A stretch of 37,500 bases of DNA from Stramonita haemastoma (taxonomy: Eukaryota > Mollusca > Gastropoda > Neogastropoda > Muricidae): contig CM060320.1 of assembly GCA_030674155.1 (NCBI GenBank), positions 11,230,303-11,267,802 of the forward strand, in the 5' to 3' direction. Both the position numbers and the translations under genes were made by a program. Positions 1 to 37,500 of the stretch are shown here, in pieces (position 1 is the first letter of the stretch; the number at the start of each line of letters is the position of its first letter). The notes under the pieces were generated by a model, which was not told the DNA's origin, searched no databases, and worked only from the letters and a program-made list of their open reading frames with translations.

Positions 1-21
1 CACTACACTACAGGGACTTAC

Positions 22-14760
<14,739 letters not shown>

Positions 14761-15052
14761 TGTGCACTATAGGGTCGTGACCTGTGTATAAACACAAATT
14801 CATGAATTTTATAACGCATTGATATAATAATGACAGAACAGTTAAGCAAGAACATATACTATCTGTGACATTATGTTTATCTTTATGTACAGGTAACATG
14901 AAATGAGGAAATTATTTCAATTTATTTGAAGGACTATATTTTTATAGCGCCAACAGACAATCGTATTATTCATCTCGCCTGTTTAGTGCGCATGCGTTCC
15001 GGAAGCATCCGCCATAGATTGTCGTCAAAATCCGTCTGCTTCAACGCTCAAT
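14761..15052. promoter_or_regulatory. Putative bidirectional promoter
   Basis: This 292-bp interval separates two divergent start codons (minus 14760, plus 15053), so it must hold both 5' UTRs and both core promoters unless there are unseen upstream exons. The half nearest the plus gene has NRF-1-, ETS- and YY1-like sites within 30 bp. A TATA-like AT run lies near 14934-14946. Compact intergenic regions with these three site types are typical of broadly expressed head-to-head animal gene pairs; shared regulation is inference. Confidence 0.6.
14987..15015 (+). promoter_or_regulatory. NRF-1 / ETS / YY1-like site cluster
   Basis: TGCGCATGCG at 14987-14996 fits the palindromic NRF-1 core. TTCCGGAAG at 14997-15005 is a palindromic ETS site (CCGGAAG). 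CCGCCAT at 15009-15015 fits the YY1 core in the orientation often found close to start sites. The three abut almost without spacing, and the MANSC-gene start codon follows 37 bp later. The matches are read directly; binding is inferred. Confidence 0.55.
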
Positions 15053-37402
<22,350 letters not shown>

Positions 37403-37500
37403 GTGAGTTGCCTTTTGAGTTGAGACGTTTTCTGTTTACCTTTCCCCCTCCCTCATCCTCCCCCCCCCACCCCTGTCACTCCAGCTCACACATTTTTGGG
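37403..37500 (+). other. Start of the next intron
   Basis: Begins with GTGAGT after candidate exon 6 and continues into C-rich sequence to the edge of the window. No coding sequence is recognised. Confidence 0.45.

Overview
The window is eukaryotic nuclear DNA from an invertebrate animal, most likely a mollusc or another lophotrochozoan. The evidence is GT-AG split genes with long introns, a tRNA-derived SINE family in eight copies, a LINE fragment, and very heavy microsatellite load, with about a tenth of the bases in long CA/TG, CT/GA or related arrays. The species assignment is inference.

Two protein genes are supported, arranged head to head. On the minus strand, exon 1 (14419-14760) and exon 2 (22-102) of a PPP1R14-family protein phosphatase 1 inhibitor are separated by a 14.3-kb intron; the gene runs off the left edge. 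On the plus strand, a gene starting at 15053 has six recognisable exons (15053-15388, 18621-18879, 24966-25082, 25821-25962, 30690-32543, 37344-37402) and runs off the right edge. It encodes a secreted or membrane protein: signal peptide, MANSC domain, Thr/Pro linker, EB/EGF-like module, LDL-receptor class A module, then a 617-codon cysteine-free Gln-rich region. All intron phases agree once four single-base indels are allowed for, two in exon 4 and two in exon 5. The 292 bp between the two start codons look like a shared promoter with NRF-1, ETS and YY1-like sites.

The rest is intron. The most interesting element is at 17499-18478 in intron 1 of the MANSC gene: two ~305-bp direct repeats, 651 bp apart, flanked by an identical 15-bp sequence. 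Each repeat carries a type I hammerhead ribozyme motif on the plus strand. This layout resembles retrozymes or Penelope-like elements with hammerhead-bearing pseudo-LTRs.

Other repeats are a SINE with tRNA A and B boxes in its full-length copies, a second A-tailed family ending in a hairpin, a third family next to trinucleotide arrays, a decayed LINE 3' end with a GATA tail, a degenerate 5-bp satellite, and long polypyrimidine tracts. No tRNA gene, rRNA, CRISPR array or prokaryotic feature was seen.
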